From the NCBI GenBank assembly GCA_947642555.1, contig CANRSX010000013.1:52559-116558 (forward strand): DNA of 64,000 bases, in the 5' to 3' direction. Each line of letters opens with the position of its first letter. The stretch's first letter is position 1. Below, piece by piece: positions 17,443 to 26,685 of the stretch. The translations under genes were made by a program, and so were the position numbers. The notes under the pieces were generated by a model, which saw nothing but the letters and a program-made list of their open reading frames with translations, made no database searches and was not told where the DNA came from. Origin of the DNA: an uncultured Roseburia sp. (GTDB taxonomy: Bacteria > Bacillota > Clostridia > Lachnospirales > Lachnospiraceae).

Positions 17443-18231
17443 ATGAAGCTTCTGATGGTGGACGACGAGATATTTGCGCTAAAAGGGATCTTAGACAGCG
17501 TCGACTGGTCGGTGCTTGCGTTCGAGGAGGTACTGACGGCGACGAGCTACGGGCAGGCGGTGAACCTGTTCCGGCAGCAGGAGATTGCGATCCTGCTCTG
17601 CGACGTTGAGATGCCGATGGGCAACGGGCTTGAGCTGGTGGAGTGGGTCAACCGGAATTCGCCGGATACGGAATGCATCATTCTCTCCTGCCACGACGAG
17701 TTTGACATCGTAAAGCAGGCGGTGTCCTTACGGTGCATGGACTATGTGTTAAAACCGGTGGATCCGGCGGAGTTAGCGGGGCTTCTGTTAAAGGCGAAGG
17801 AAAAATACGCGAAGACAAAAGAGCAGACCCTGTACGTGGATTACGGAAAACGCTATATGGAGGGGCTCGGCAGACAGGACGGCGCCCCTTCGGAGACGGA
17901 TCACGCGGGAAAAGACGCGGTGGAGGAGACCGCAGAGTATATCAAATCCCATATCGACGAGAAGCTCTCAGTGGAGGAGCTGGCCCGCAATGTCTACGTC
18001 AGCCCGGATCATCTCTCCCGGCTGTTTAAGAAGCGTTTTAATAAGACGCTTGTAGACTATATCACGGACGAGCGGATGACGCTGGCGGCGGAGCTGCTAA
18101 AGCACAGCAGCTTTTCGGTCAGCATGATCTCCGCGAAGGTGGGCTATCCGAATTACGCGTATTTTACCAGGAAGTTCAAAGAAGTGTACGGACTGCCGCC
18201 CCGGGATTATCAGAAGGAGTACCGGGAGTGA
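17443..18231 (+). CDS. YesN-type response regulator with AraC DNA-binding domain (sugar module 1)
   Basis: 262 residues. Receiver domain 1-120 with the acidic pocket VDDE, phospho-acceptor Asp54 (LLCDVEMP) and Lys near 103 (VLKPVD); AraC-type double helix-turn-helix at about 160-262 (SVEELARNVYVSPDHLSRLFKK, GYPNYAYFTRKFKEV). The open frame starts at 17383 inside the kinase, but ATG 17443 follows GGGAGGAAAG and matches receiver domain starts. Likely activates the operon at 18518, whose promoter has direct repeats upstream. Followed by a terminator, so the two-component genes form their own unit. Confidence 0.92.
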   Translation: MKLLMVDDEIFALKGILDSVDWSVLAFEEVLTATSYGQAVNLFRQQEIAILLCDVEMPMGNGLELVEWVNRNSPDTECIILSCHDEFDIVKQAVSLRCMDYVLKPVDPAELAGLLLKAKEKYAKTKEQTLYVDYGKRYMEGLGRQDGAPSETDHAGKDAVEETAEYIKSHIDEKLSVEELARNVYVSPDHLSRLFKKRFNKTLVDYITDERMTLAAELLKHSSFSVSMISAKVGYPNYAYFTRKFKEVYGLPPRDYQKEYRE

Positions 18232-18255
18232 AGGGCTCCCGGATAAGCGTTTGTG

Positions 18256-18294
18256 ACAGACAGTGTATCGGACAGGTACATTGTCTGTTTTTTT
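18256..18294 (+). terminator. Rho-independent terminator after the regulator
   Basis: ACAGAC (18256-18261) / GTCTGT (18283-18288) with inner pairing TGTA/TACA, followed by seven T. Confidence 0.85.
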
Positions 18295-18308
18295 GATTAT
18301 GGTTCAAA

Positions 18309-18383
18309 ATCGGATTTGTGCAACCCGACATCGGATCTGTACAAAAACAGGCAGGAAATCGGAAATGTGACAGTCGGATTAAG
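18309..18383 (+). promoter_or_regulatory. Direct repeats, candidate binding sites of the AraC-type regulator
   Basis: Four near-copies: ATCGGATTTGT (18309), ATCGGATCTGT (18330), ATCGGAAATGT (18358) and GTCGGATTAAG (18373). The first two are 21 bp apart, two helical turns, as expected for AraC-type activators. They lie just upstream of the promoter at 18386-18414. Confidence 0.6.
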
Positions 18384-18385
18384 GA

Positions 18386-18414
18386 AAGACAAATTCTTCT
18401 CAACTGTCTATAAT
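18386..18414 (+). promoter_or_regulatory. Promoter of sugar module 1 (binding protein onward)
   Basis: AAGACA (18386-18391), 17-bp spacer, TATAAT (18409-18414). The poor -35 next to upstream repeats fits an activator-dependent promoter. Confidence 0.65.
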
Positions 18415-18517
18415 AAGACCATAAGATCACGGCAGCGAAAACAGGACCGGCTGCCAGAATCACGAGACAGCCAGAACCACCAGAGAGTGGAGGGCAGAGC
18501 AGAAAGAGAGGAGCATT

Positions 18518-20146
18518 ATGAAGAGAAGGATTGTATCGACCTTATTAATCGCATCCATGGCGGCGACAATGCTGGCCGGCTGCGGCGGCAAAGACGCGGG
18601 AAGCGCCGGCGGAAACGCGGCGGGCGGAAACGACGCGGGAAGCACAGGCGGCGCTGCGGCGGGCACCGAGGCAGGTGTCGGCGGAGCCGGAGAGAATACC
18701 GCGGGAGCGGTGGAGCCCGGCGGCTGGGACGGTGAGACGACCCACATCGTGATGACCTACTTAACCCTTGGCAATACGCCCTCCGACGTGCAGAAGGTGC
18801 AGGACGCCGTGAACGAGATCACCGTGCCGGACATCGGCGTGGAGGTGGAGTTCAAGCCCATCGCCATCTTTGACACGGCATCCCAGTATTCCCTCTGGAT
18901 CAGCTCCGGCGAGCAGGTGGACCTGATGATGGTGGCCTTCACGAACCTGGCGACCTACGCGGATCAGGGACTGATCGAGCCGCTTGACGACTATCTGGCA
19001 AGCGCGCCCTACATCTCCTCCTGTGTCAATGACGAGGGCTATCCGCTGTTTGACGGTTCCTACTACGAGGGCGAGGTCTACGGGATCACACCGGTCATGT
19101 ACTACTACGGAACCGGCGGAAGCTTAATCATCCCGGACGAGTACATGGAGAAGGCCGGGATTGAATTTACCGAAGATACCTTAAGCCTTGACGGCATCGG
19201 TGAGATTTACGGAAAATTAAAGGAAGCCTATCCGGACAAATATCCCTGCGGGCTGGTCACCAAGAATATGACGGCGACGGTCTACAATCAGTTCGGCGGA
19301 GTTTTTGACGCGCTGGGCGCGACGCCTTCCTCCGGCGTGCTGATGGGAACGGATTCGACGACTGTAGAAAATCTTTTCGCATCGGAAGGATATTATGATT
19401 ACTTAAAGCACATGAAGGAGTGGCACGACGCGGGCTATGTGTACCCGGATGCGGCGACCACGGACTCCACGGCAAACGAGCTGACCAAGAGCGGCGTTCT
19501 CTTAACCGAGAGTATGACGAACCAGCCGGTTATGCTGTCTGATTTCTCGAGTGCGACAGGCTTCCCGGCAAAGCAGTTTATGACGTCCGATTCCTACTAT
19601 ACGGCCCAGTCCTCCTCGGGCGGCACCTTCTGGACCGTACCGATTACTTCCACGGACCCGGATGCGGCGCTGCGGTTTCTGGATTACACCTACTCGAACC
19701 ATGACCTGCACAACCTGATCCTCTGGGGAATCGAGGGCGAGCATTATGAGATCGCGGATGCGGATAACCTGCTGATTAAATTCCCGGAGGGCGTGGACGG
19801 AAATACCAGCACCTACTACAATACCCTTGGACTCTACGGCGACAGAAGATACGAATATGTGTGGGATGCGTCGAATGACAAGGCGACCAATGAGGCGTAT
19901 ACAAAGGAAGCGATGGCAAATCCGACGAAGGCAGTGGGTTATGCATACAACACCATCAATATGGCGACCAAGATCGCGAATGTGGACGCAGTGCTGACCC
20001 AGTATCTGCCGACCTTAGAGAGCGGCTCCGAGAGCGATCTCGACAGCATGTACGAGCAGTTCTTAGCGGATCTTGAGAACGCCGGCATCAACGATATCAT
20101 TGCCGACAATCAGGCGCAGTTCGACGAGTGGCTGGCACAGCAGTAA
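18518..20146 (+). CDS. Sugar ABC transporter substrate-binding lipoprotein (module 1)
   Basis: 542 residues. Lipoprotein signal with lipobox MLAGC and lipid-anchored Cys22, then a Gly/Ala-rich flexible linker to about residue 65 and an extracellular-solute-binding (family 1, LplA-like) domain. It captures an oligosaccharide outside the membrane and hands it to the permeases that follow. Good ribosome binding site AGAGAGGAG. A hairpin (20164-20193) separates it from the first permease, the usual way to make more binding protein than permease. No ATPase gene is present in the cluster; LplABC-type systems commonly share an MsmX-like ATPase encoded elsewhere. The sugar is not known; the downstream GH106-like enzyme hints at rhamnose-containing glycans. 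Confidence 0.92.
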   Translation: MKRRIVSTLLIASMAATMLAGCGGKDAGSAGGNAAGGNDAGSTGGAAAGTEAGVGGAGENTAGAVEPGGWDGETTHIVMTYLTLGNTPSDVQKVQDAVNEITVPDIGVEVEFKPIAIFDTASQYSLWISSGEQVDLMMVAFTNLATYADQGLIEPLDDYLASAPYISSCVNDEGYPLFDGSYYEGEVYGITPVMYYYGTGGSLIIPDEYMEKAGIEFTEDTLSLDGIGEIYGKLKEAYPDKYPCGLVTKNMTATVYNQFGGVFDALGATPSSGVLMGTDSTTVENLFASEGYYDYLKHMKEWHDAGYVYPDAATTDSTANELTKSGVLLTESMTNQPVMLSDFSSATGFPAKQFMTSDSYYTAQSSSGGTFWTVPITSTDPDAALRFLDYTYSNHDLHNLILWGIEGEHYEIADADNLLIKFPEGVDGNTSTYYNTLGLYGDRRYEYVWDASNDKATNEAYTKEAMANPTKAVGYAYNTINMATKIANVDAVLTQYLPTLESGSESDLDSMYEQFLADLENAGINDIIADNQAQFDEWLAQQ

Positions 20147-20163
20147 AAAGTGTAATACAAAAC

Positions 20164-20193
20164 GAAAAGGGGACGGTGACGCGTTCCCTTTTC
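20164..20193 (+). terminator. Hairpin between binding protein and permease genes
   Basis: GAAAAGGGG (20164-20172) / TTCCCTTTTC (20184-20193). A weak terminator or mRNA-stabilising hairpin that could favour the binding-protein transcript. Confidence 0.6.
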
Positions 20194-20260
20194 TGAAAAT
20201 CGGGGTTCGACGGATCCGCATGCCGGTATCCATTCATCATCAGAGAGGAAACGAAACGTT

Positions 20261-21181
20261 ATGAAAAAAAAGAAAATACGCTGGGCGAAGGCGCTTCCGA
20301 TTTATATCATGATGCTTCCGGGCGTGCTGTATTTTATCGTAAATAACTATCTGCCCATGGCGGGAATCGTGATCGCCTTTAAAAAGATCAACTACCGGAA
20401 GGGTATTTTTAAGAGTCCCTGGAACGGACTGGACAATTTTCAGTTCCTCTTCCAGTCGGGCAGCGTGGTGACCATGATCCGCAATACGGTGCTTTACAAT
20501 CTTGTCTTCATCACCCTCGGCACGGTGCTGGCCATCACGGTTGCGATTCTGATGAACGAGATCCGCAGCAAGGTGGCGAACCGGGTTTATCAGACGGTGA
20601 TCCTGCTTCCCTACCTGATGAGCTGGGTTGTGGTCAGCTACCTGGTGTACGCGTTTCTGGCCGGCGAGAACGGATATGTGAACAACACGATCATCCCGGC
20701 GCTGGGCGGATCGACGAAGATCAATTTTTATCAGGAAAAAATCTTTTGGCCCTTCATCCTCTTTTTTGTAAACCAGTGGAAGGGGCTGGGCTTTAACATG
20801 ATCATTTACTTAGCGGCGGTGATCGGGATCAGCCCGGATTATTATGAGGCGGCCCGCATCGACGGGGCCACGAAGTGGCAGCAGATCACGAAGATCACGA
20901 TCCCCCAGCTGCTTCCCACGATCATCACCCTTTTTATCTTAAATGTGGGGCGGATGTTCTACTCGGATTTCGGACTGTTTTACCAAATTCCGAAGAACTC
21001 CGGGCCGCTGTATGACGTGACCATGACGATTGATACCTTTGTCTACAACGCCCTGATGAATCAGAATAATATCTCGATGTCGTCCGCTGCGGGCTTTATC
21101 CAGTCGATTGTCGGCTTTATCCTTGTCATGTCGGCAAACGGACTGATCCGTAAGGTCAGCAAAGAAAATGCAATGTTCTAG
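20261..21181 (+). CDS. ABC transporter permease, LplB/UgpA-like (module 1)
   Basis: 306 residues, six predicted membrane segments. The EAA loop reads YYEAARIDGATKWQQITKITIP, where the ATPase docks. LplB-type family (carbohydrate-uptake family 1), about 300 residues. Starts at 20261 with GAGGAAACG upstream; the second permease starts 12 bp after its stop. It forms a heterodimeric channel with the 21194 gene product for the solute delivered by the 18518 lipoprotein. Confidence 0.92.
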   Translation: MKKKKIRWAKALPIYIMMLPGVLYFIVNNYLPMAGIVIAFKKINYRKGIFKSPWNGLDNFQFLFQSGSVVTMIRNTVLYNLVFITLGTVLAITVAILMNEIRSKVANRVYQTVILLPYLMSWVVVSYLVYAFLAGENGYVNNTIIPALGGSTKINFYQEKIFWPFILFFVNQWKGLGFNMIIYLAAVIGISPDYYEAARIDGATKWQQITKITIPQLLPTIITLFILNVGRMFYSDFGLFYQIPKNSGPLYDVTMTIDTFVYNALMNQNNISMSSAAGFIQSIVGFILVMSANGLIRKVSKENAMF

Positions 21182-21193
21182 GAGGAGACGAAG

Positions 21194-22087
21194 ATGGGTA
21201 TTTTATCAAAAGAAGAAAAAATCTTTCAGGCTGTCGCGCATGTGGTACTCACCATCGGATGTATCCTGGCGATCGTGCCCTTCTGGCTTCTGATCGCGGC
21301 GTCCTTTTCCTCCGATGCCTACGCCACAAAGTATGGTTATAAATTTATCCCCGGGGAACTCAGCCTGGAGGCGTACCGGTTTATTTTTAACCAGTGGGAT
21401 CAGATCGGCCGGGCCTATTTTATCACGGTGATCGTGACGGTGATCGGCACGGCGTTAGGAATCATGCTGGTGTCGATGCTGGCCTACGGCCTGGTACAGA
21501 AGGATGTGCCGGGGGTGAAGGCTATTTTCCTGGCGATCATGGTCACCATGCTCTTTAACGGCGGGCTTGTGCCGACCTACCTGATCTACAGCAATGTGGT
21601 GCATGTGAAAAACACGATCTGGGGGCTGATCCTGCCGAATCTTCTGATGAGCGGTTTTACGGTGATCCTGGTGAAAAATTATTTTACCACCAGCATCCCG
21701 GGGGAGCTGATCGAGGCGGCGGAAATCGACGGGGCCGGACAGTTTAACATTTTCTTTAAAATCGTAATGCCCTTATCCACGCCGATCCTCGCGACGGTGG
21801 GACTGATGGCCGCGGTGACCTACTGGAACGACTGGCAGAACGGACTGTACTACATATCGGAGAGTAAGCTCTACAGCATCCAGCTGCTGTTAAACGAGAT
21901 GAACAACAATATTCAGTACCTGGCGAACAATGCATCGAATCTTGCAGGGGTGGACACGAGCACCATGCCCAGTGTGACGATCCGCCTGGCTATCGCGGTG
22001 GTGGCGATCCTGCCGATCCTGCTGGTATATCCCTTCTTCCAGAAGTATTTCGCGAAGGGGATTGTGATGGGAGCCGTGAAGGGGTAA
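21194..22087 (+). CDS. ABC transporter permease, YtcP/LplC-like (module 1)
   Basis: 297 residues, six membrane segments, EAA loop IEAAEIDGAGQFNIFFKIVMPLS. Partner of the 20261 permease; LplC/YtcP-type, with the typical C-terminal YPFFQKYFAKGIVMGAVKG. Ribosome binding site AGGAGGAGA 5-8 bases before ATG. The glycosidase starts 11 bp downstream, so import and degradation genes are tightly coupled. Confidence 0.92.
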   Translation: MGILSKEEKIFQAVAHVVLTIGCILAIVPFWLLIAASFSSDAYATKYGYKFIPGELSLEAYRFIFNQWDQIGRAYFITVIVTVIGTALGIMLVSMLAYGLVQKDVPGVKAIFLAIMVTMLFNGGLVPTYLIYSNVVHVKNTIWGLILPNLLMSGFTVILVKNYFTTSIPGELIEAAEIDGAGQFNIFFKIVMPLSTPILATVGLMAAVTYWNDWQNGLYYISESKLYSIQLLLNEMNNNIQYLANNASNLAGVDTSTMPSVTIRLAIAVVAILPILLVYPFFQKYFAKGIVMGAVKG

Positions 22088-22098
22088 AGGAGGAGACG

Positions 22099-24777
22099 AT
22101 GACAGGAATACAGGAATGCTTAAAGGGGACGAACGGAAATTATATTCTGCCGTTTTTCTGGCAGCACGGCGAGGAGGAGTCCGTGCTGCGGGAGTATGTG
22201 AATGCGATCCACGGGGCCGGGATCGGCGAGATGTGTCTGGAGGCCAGGCCCCACCCGGACTATGCGGGGGAGCAGTGGTTCCACGACGTGGATATCATTT
22301 TAGACGAGGCGAAAAAGCTTGACATGAAGCTCTGGATCTTAGACGACGCTCATTTCCCCAGCGGCCAGGCGGCCGGAAAGATGGTGGAAGCGCCGGCGGA
22401 GCTCTGCAAACAGTATCTGCGCTACAAGGTGGCGGACGTCTGCGGGCCGGCCAGTGATACGACACTTGACGTAAAAGTGCTGGCGAAGGAGTATGAGAAT
22501 CCCTTTGCGCCGAAGAGTCCGTTTTCTCACGGGGAGAAGCGGAAGTTTGACGACGATGCGCTGATGGCGGTGATCGCGTCAAAGCTGGACGGGAAGGAGG
22601 GCGATATCTACCACCTGGACGATACGCTGCTGGACCTCACCGGACAGGTGTGCGACGGGACCCTGCACTGGGATGTGCCGGAGGGGAGCTGGCGGATCTT
22701 CGTGATCTATGCCACGAGAAACGGCGGCGGGCGCAGCGGCTATGTGAATTTCTTAAGTAAAAAATCCTGCCGGATACAGATCGACGCCTGCTACGAGCCC
22801 CACTATGCGCATTATAAAGACGAGTTTGGAAAAACGATCCTGGGATTTTTCTCGGATGAGCCGGAGATCGGAAATATCGACGGCTACGACGGGAAGGACT
22901 GCGGCATCGGAAATATGAATATGCCGATCCCCTGGAGCGAGGAGATGCCGGCGCTGATGGAGGAGCGCTTCGGGCCGGATTATCTGCGGAAGGTGCCTGC
23001 CCTGTGGATGAACGTCGGGAGCGAAGCCTTTACCGCAGATGTGCGCACCGGATACATGGACATCGTCTCCAGGCAGTGTCAGAGGAATTTCGGGGAGCAG
23101 ATGGGGGAGTGGTGCCGGGAGCACGGCGTGCAGTACATCGGGCATATCGTGGAGGATTGCGATGTGAGCCCGCGGCTGGGCCCGAGCCAGGGACATTTCT
23201 TCCGCGCCCTCTGGGGACAGGACTGGTCCGGGATCGACGATATCGGCGGCCAGGTGACCCTGGGCGGCGCGAATATCAGCCACAAAAACTTTTCCGGTTT
23301 TGCGGCGGACGGGGAATTTTATCACCACGAGCTTGGAAAGCTGGGAACCTCCCTGGCGGATATCGACCCGAAGAAGCAGGGGCGCAGCATGTGCGAGATT
23401 TTCGGCGCCTACGGCTGGAACGAGGGCACGCGGCTGATGAAGTACGAGATCGACCATTTCCTGGTGCGGGGGATCAACCACTATGTGCCCCATGCCTTCT
23501 CGCCGAAGGCCTTCCCGGATCCGGACTGCCCGCCGCATTTTTACGCCCACGGGAAAAATCCGCTCTATCCGCCCTTCGGGGAGCTGATGCGCTATACGAA
23601 CCGGATCTGCCACCTGATCAGCGGAGGCGTCCACCGGGCGGAGGTGGCGGTGCTCTATCACGCGGAGTCGGAATGGGCCGGCGGCGCGTATATGGACATG
23701 GTAAAACCCGCCCGGGTGCTGGACGACGCGCAGATTGATTTTGATTTTATTCCGGCGGATGTCTTCACGAATCCGGAGGATTTCGCCTCATCCTTTGATG
23801 GCGAGACACTTGTCGTAAACAACGTGCGGTTCCGGGCGCTGGTGATCCCGGGGGCGGACTATGTGCCGGAGGCGGTGCTTGAGTTTGCCCGCAGAGCGGG
23901 GGAGAGCGGTTTCCTGGTCTGTTTTGCGGGACAGCTGCCGAAGTTTACCCTGGACGGCAGCGGGGTGGATACGAATGGTTTTACGAATGTAGACATGGAG
24001 GAACTTCCGGCGCTGTTAAAGGAGCGGGGGATCCTGGACGCAGTCTCCGAGACGGAGTTTGCGGATCTTAAGATCTATCATTATGTGCGGGGAGGGGAGC
24101 AGTATTATCTGATCTCCAACGAGAGCGCGTCAGCGGTATATGAGGGAGCGGTGCGGCTTCCGGCGGCGGGGATTCCCTTCTCCTATGACGCGTTCCAGAA
24201 CCGGCTGTACACCATGCCGTATGAGACGACGGAAGGAGGGATCCGGCTGCCGCTTGTGATCCGACCCTATGAGATGAAGGTGGTGGTGATCCCGGAGGAT
24301 CCCGCGGAGTGCGAAAAGGCGGCGGCAGAGCCCGTGGTCTATGAGGGAGAGCCGCAGGAGCTCACTGGCCCGTGGACAGTCTCGTTTGTGGAAAATGAGA
24401 ATTACCCGGCCTTTTCCGATGCCGTCACGATGGAGCGGCCGGTGAACGTGCTGCGGGAGCGCCCGGATTTCTCCGGCGTGATCCGCTATGAGACGTCCTT
24501 TGCCGGCACGGCGGGAAATCACCAGCTGACCCTGGCGGAGGTCTACGAGTCCGCGGAGGTCTGGTGCAATGACAGGCCCGCGGGTGTCCGGATCTGCCCG
24601 CCCTATGAGTTTGACCTCTCCGGCCTGTGCGTGGACGGGGAGAACCGCCTGCGGGTGGAGGTGCGCACCACCTTAGAGCGGAAGGTACACGCCATGACCG
24701 GCGGCATGGGCTTCTTCGGACCCGAGGCGGACGTGGTGATGCCGGAAGGTATCGTCGGGAAGGTGACGGTGCGGTAG
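22099..24777 (+). CDS. GH106-like glycoside hydrolase (alpha-L-rhamnosidase-type)
   Basis: 892 residues, no signal peptide, so cytoplasmic. The N-terminal barrel begins YILPFFWQHGEEE and includes FFSDEPEIGNIDG near 255 and GHIVEDCDVSPRLG near 352, patterns of the GH106-type family. The last 150 residues look like a GH2-type sugar-binding beta domain (VIRYETSFAG, LRVEVRTTLERK). GH106 enzymes remove alpha-L-rhamnose; assignment to that exact activity is by resemblance and could be wrong. Start supported by AAAGGAGGAG. Its stop codon lies inside the 9-bp target duplication of the downstream insertion element, so the element just missed breaking the gene. Confidence 0.65.
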   Translation: MTGIQECLKGTNGNYILPFFWQHGEEESVLREYVNAIHGAGIGEMCLEARPHPDYAGEQWFHDVDIILDEAKKLDMKLWILDDAHFPSGQAAGKMVEAPAELCKQYLRYKVADVCGPASDTTLDVKVLAKEYENPFAPKSPFSHGEKRKFDDDALMAVIASKLDGKEGDIYHLDDTLLDLTGQVCDGTLHWDVPEGSWRIFVIYATRNGGGRSGYVNFLSKKSCRIQIDACYEPHYAHYKDEFGKTILGFFSDEPEIGNIDGYDGKDCGIGNMNMPIPWSEEMPALMEERFGPDYLRKVPALWMNVGSEAFTADVRTGYMDIVSRQCQRNFGEQMGEWCREHGVQYIGHIVEDCDVSPRLGPSQGHFFRALWGQDWSGIDDIGGQVTLGGANISHKNFSGFAADGEFYHHELGKLGTSLADIDPKKQGRSMCEIFGAYGWNEGTRLMKYEIDHFLVRGINHYVPHAFSPKAFPDPDCPPHFYAHGKNPLYPPFGELMRYTNRICHLISGGVHRAEVAVLYHAESEWAGGAYMDMVKPARVLDDAQIDFDFIPADVFTNPEDFASSFDGETLVVNNVRFRALVIPGADYVPEAVLEFARRAGESGFLVCFAGQLPKFTLDGSGVDTNGFTNVDMEELPALLKERGILDAVSETEFADLKIYHYVRGGEQYYLISNESASAVYEGAVRLPAAGIPFSYDAFQNRLYTMPYETTEGGIRLPLVIRPYEMKVVVIPEDPAECEKAAAEPVVYEGEPQELTGPWTVSFVENENYPAFSDAVTMERPVNVLRERPDFSGVIRYETSFAGTAGNHQLTLAEVYESAEVWCNDRPAGVRICPPYEFDLSGLCVDGENRLRVEVRTTLERKVHAMTGGMGFFGPEADVVMPEGIVGKVTVR

Positions 24778-24782
24778 GGGTA
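24774..24782. repeat. Target site duplication, left copy
   Basis: GTAGGGGTA, repeated exactly at 26686-26694. The TAG at 24775-24777 is the stop codon of the GH106-like gene. Confidence 0.9.
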
Positions 24783-24809
24783 TAGGGCAATTGCAAAGTC
24801 ATAAATTGG

Positions 24810-24858
24810 AATACAGGCATTGAAAATAGTGATTTTTTGATGCCTGTATTATTTTTTA
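24810..24858 (+). terminator. Terminator inside the left end of the insertion element
   Basis: Stem AATACAGGCAT (24810-24820) / ATGCCTGTATT (24840-24850), 11 perfect pairs, then ATTTTTTAC. It would stop read-through from the host operon into the transposase, and also now ends the sugar operon. Confidence 0.85.
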
Positions 24859-24872
24859 CTTGAAAAGTATTG

Positions 24873-24878
24873 TATAAT
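24873..24878 (+). promoter_or_regulatory. -10 element of the IS genes
   Basis: TATAAT 17 bp before the ATG at 24895, leaving a leader of about 10 bases with no visible ribosome binding site. Confidence 0.45.
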
Positions 24879-24894
24879 ATGATAATACTTAAAT

Positions 24895-25485
24895 ATGAGA
24901 TATCCAGATTATGTAAAGCAGTTCAAACCAAAAGGGACAATTGTAAAAAAAGTAAATGACACTTACTATGCCTATTATGCAACCTCGAAACGTGTTCCAG
25001 ATAAAAAATACCCTGTCCAGGTTATAAAGGGGCTGGCAGGACGGATCGATGAAAGCGGGTTCCACAGGCTTTCCAAAGCGTTTGTCGAAACAGGGCATGT
25101 GGTGGTCAGGGAGTGTGGGTTCACAAATTTCCTGCTGAAATTTGAAGAGGAATATATCAGCAGGAGAAAAGAACGGGTAAAGGAGCGCAGGAACCTGTAC
25201 CGCAGCATGATTGTATACCTGTCCAATAACTCCTACCTGAATGATGATCCGGAGACAACCCTTTATTCCGTGTCGGAGATGACCGAAAGGTTTCAGATTG
25301 GGATACCGAACCAGATCACGGCAATCAGTAAGATCTGCGAGTATGCCATGGAGGAACTGGAACCTTTAAAATATATCTGCAGCGTCACCATGGGGAACCG
25401 GAGATTTGAAAGCGAACTGACGGGTACGCAGAAAAGACTTTTGGAAAGGATAGGGATAGAAGAAGATGACATACGGCGAGGATGA
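24895..25485 (+). CDS. Accessory ORF of the insertion element, unknown function
   Basis: 196 residues, basic N-terminal half (KQFKPKGTIVKKVNDTYYAYY), then RIDESGFHRLSK and a helical, charged middle (EEEYISRRKERVKERRN). It resembles the N-terminal, non-catalytic part of some clostridial transposases rather than a known enzyme; no DDE residues are visible. Its end overlaps the transposase start by 20 bases in another frame, so the two are coupled. Lacks a Shine-Dalgarno sequence and may be translated from a near-leaderless mRNA. Possible roles: end binding or transposition control. Not recognised as a characterised family. Confidence 0.65.
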   Translation: MRYPDYVKQFKPKGTIVKKVNDTYYAYYATSKRVPDKKYPVQVIKGLAGRIDESGFHRLSKAFVETGHVVVRECGFTNFLLKFEEEYISRRKERVKERRNLYRSMIVYLSNNSYLNDDPETTLYSVSEMTERFQIGIPNQITAISKICEYAMEELEPLKYICSVTMGNRRFESELTGTQKRLLERIGIEEDDIRRG

Positions 25486-26662
25486 GGCCAGGGAATTGAT
25501 GGAACTATTGGAAGAAGTACCGGATCCGAGATGTGCAAGGGGAGTGAGGTATCCCTTTTCGCATCTGCTGCTGATGTGTATTTATGCAGTGCTGGCAGGG
25601 CACAGTGCGGCGATGGAGATAGCTTACTATGCAGAATTGAATTTTGACTACTTCCAGAAACTCCTGAAAATGGAGAAGGTACCGTCCCACGATACATTTT
25701 CGAGAGTATTGCGGTATGCTGATTTTGAAGCGCTTTCCAGTTCTCTGGGGGAATGGCTGAAGGGGAGCTTTCCGGAGGTATATGAGAAATACCAGGACAG
25801 GAAAGCGCTCCATATAGACGGGAAGGCGGTAAGGGGGGCCAGCGAGAAATCAAAAGGGGAAAATCCAATCTACCACCTGAACGCGATGTATGAGGGAGGG
25901 GCAGTGGGAGTGGAGATAAAACGGGTGGGGGAAAAGGAGAACGAGATATCCTGCCTGCCGGACTACCTGAAACAGTTCGACCTGAGGGGAACGATAGTGA
26001 CGATGGATGCCATGGGCTGTAATCAGACCGTCATCAAAGCGATCCGGAAAGGAGGCGGGAACTACGTGCTGCCAGTAAAAGAGAACCAGAAAAACCTATG
26101 GGGGACAATCCACGGGGAAATAGAAAAATTGGAAAAAGGGAAGACATGGGACAGGCCGGACCGCACAGAACTATTGCAGAAAAAGCATGGACGGATAGAA
26201 AAAGTGGTATTCCGGATGCTGTCAGACACCAGTTTTATATATGAAAAACTGGGACTGAAATCTTTTTATGGAACAATAGCGCGGATCGGGGTAATGGACA
26301 AGACGACAGAAACAAAGAAAGACGGGGAAGAAGTAAAGACAAAGAGCCGGAGCATATTTATAACGGATTTAGAGGACATAACGGCAGAAATGATGCAGAA
26401 GATCAGGGCAGCGCATTGGAATATCGAAATGCAGCACTGGGTATTGGATATACAGTTAAAGGAAGACCAGCAGACAGCAAGAAAGGACGATGCGGTAACG
26501 AATGGTTCTATCTTGAGACGGTTCTGTATGGCACTGAAAAAACAGGATCCAGAATTATCTGCAAAGCCGATGAAAAGATTTCTGATGGCAAATGAACATG
26601 ACCCAAATAGAATTGAAAAGTTACTCTTTAAAAATGTGGCACAGGAAGAAGCCAGATTTTGA
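25466..26662 (+). CDS. ISAs1-family DDE transposase
   Basis: 398 residues. N-terminal associated domain LEEVPDPRCARGVRYPF, then DDE core: HIDGKAVRGA (first Asp), IVTMDAMGCN (second Asp) and HWNIEMQHWVLDIQLKEDQ (Glu). Length matches full-size ISAs1 transposases, with no stop or frameshift. It overlaps the accessory ORF. The start could also be the Met at 25499, since AGAAG before 25466 is a modest ribosome binding site. Cuts and pastes the element at its 18-bp ends. Confidence 0.95.
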   Translation: MTYGEDEARELMELLEEVPDPRCARGVRYPFSHLLLMCIYAVLAGHSAAMEIAYYAELNFDYFQKLLKMEKVPSHDTFSRVLRYADFEALSSSLGEWLKGSFPEVYEKYQDRKALHIDGKAVRGASEKSKGENPIYHLNAMYEGGAVGVEIKRVGEKENEISCLPDYLKQFDLRGTIVTMDAMGCNQTVIKAIRKGGGNYVLPVKENQKNLWGTIHGEIEKLEKGKTWDRPDRTELLQKKHGRIEKVVFRMLSDTSFIYEKLGLKSFYGTIARIGVMDKTTETKKDGEEVKTKSRSIFITDLEDITAEMMQKIRAAHWNIEMQHWVLDIQLKEDQQTARKDDAVTNGSILRRFCMALKKQDPELSAKPMKRFLMANEHDPNRIEKLLFKNVAQEEARF

Positions 26663-26685
26663 GCGGCGACTTTGCGATTGCCCTA

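Larger units (their letters stand above)
24783..26685 (+). mobile_element. Complete ISAs1-family insertion sequence, 1903 bp, two ORFs
   Basis: Ends are inverted: TAGGGCAATTGCAAAGTC (24783-24800) against the complement of 26668-26685, 17 of 18 matching. A 9-bp duplication flanks it. It carries an accessory ORF (24895) and a DDE transposase (25466). The element is intact and looks recent. ISAs1 members usually have one ORF and are about 1.2-1.5 kb, so this is long. Confidence 0.9.

Noticed and set aside
22753..23661. 302-residue minus-strand frame in the GH106-like gene
   Set aside because: Antisense shadow of a GC-rich coding region; no ribosome binding site or family.
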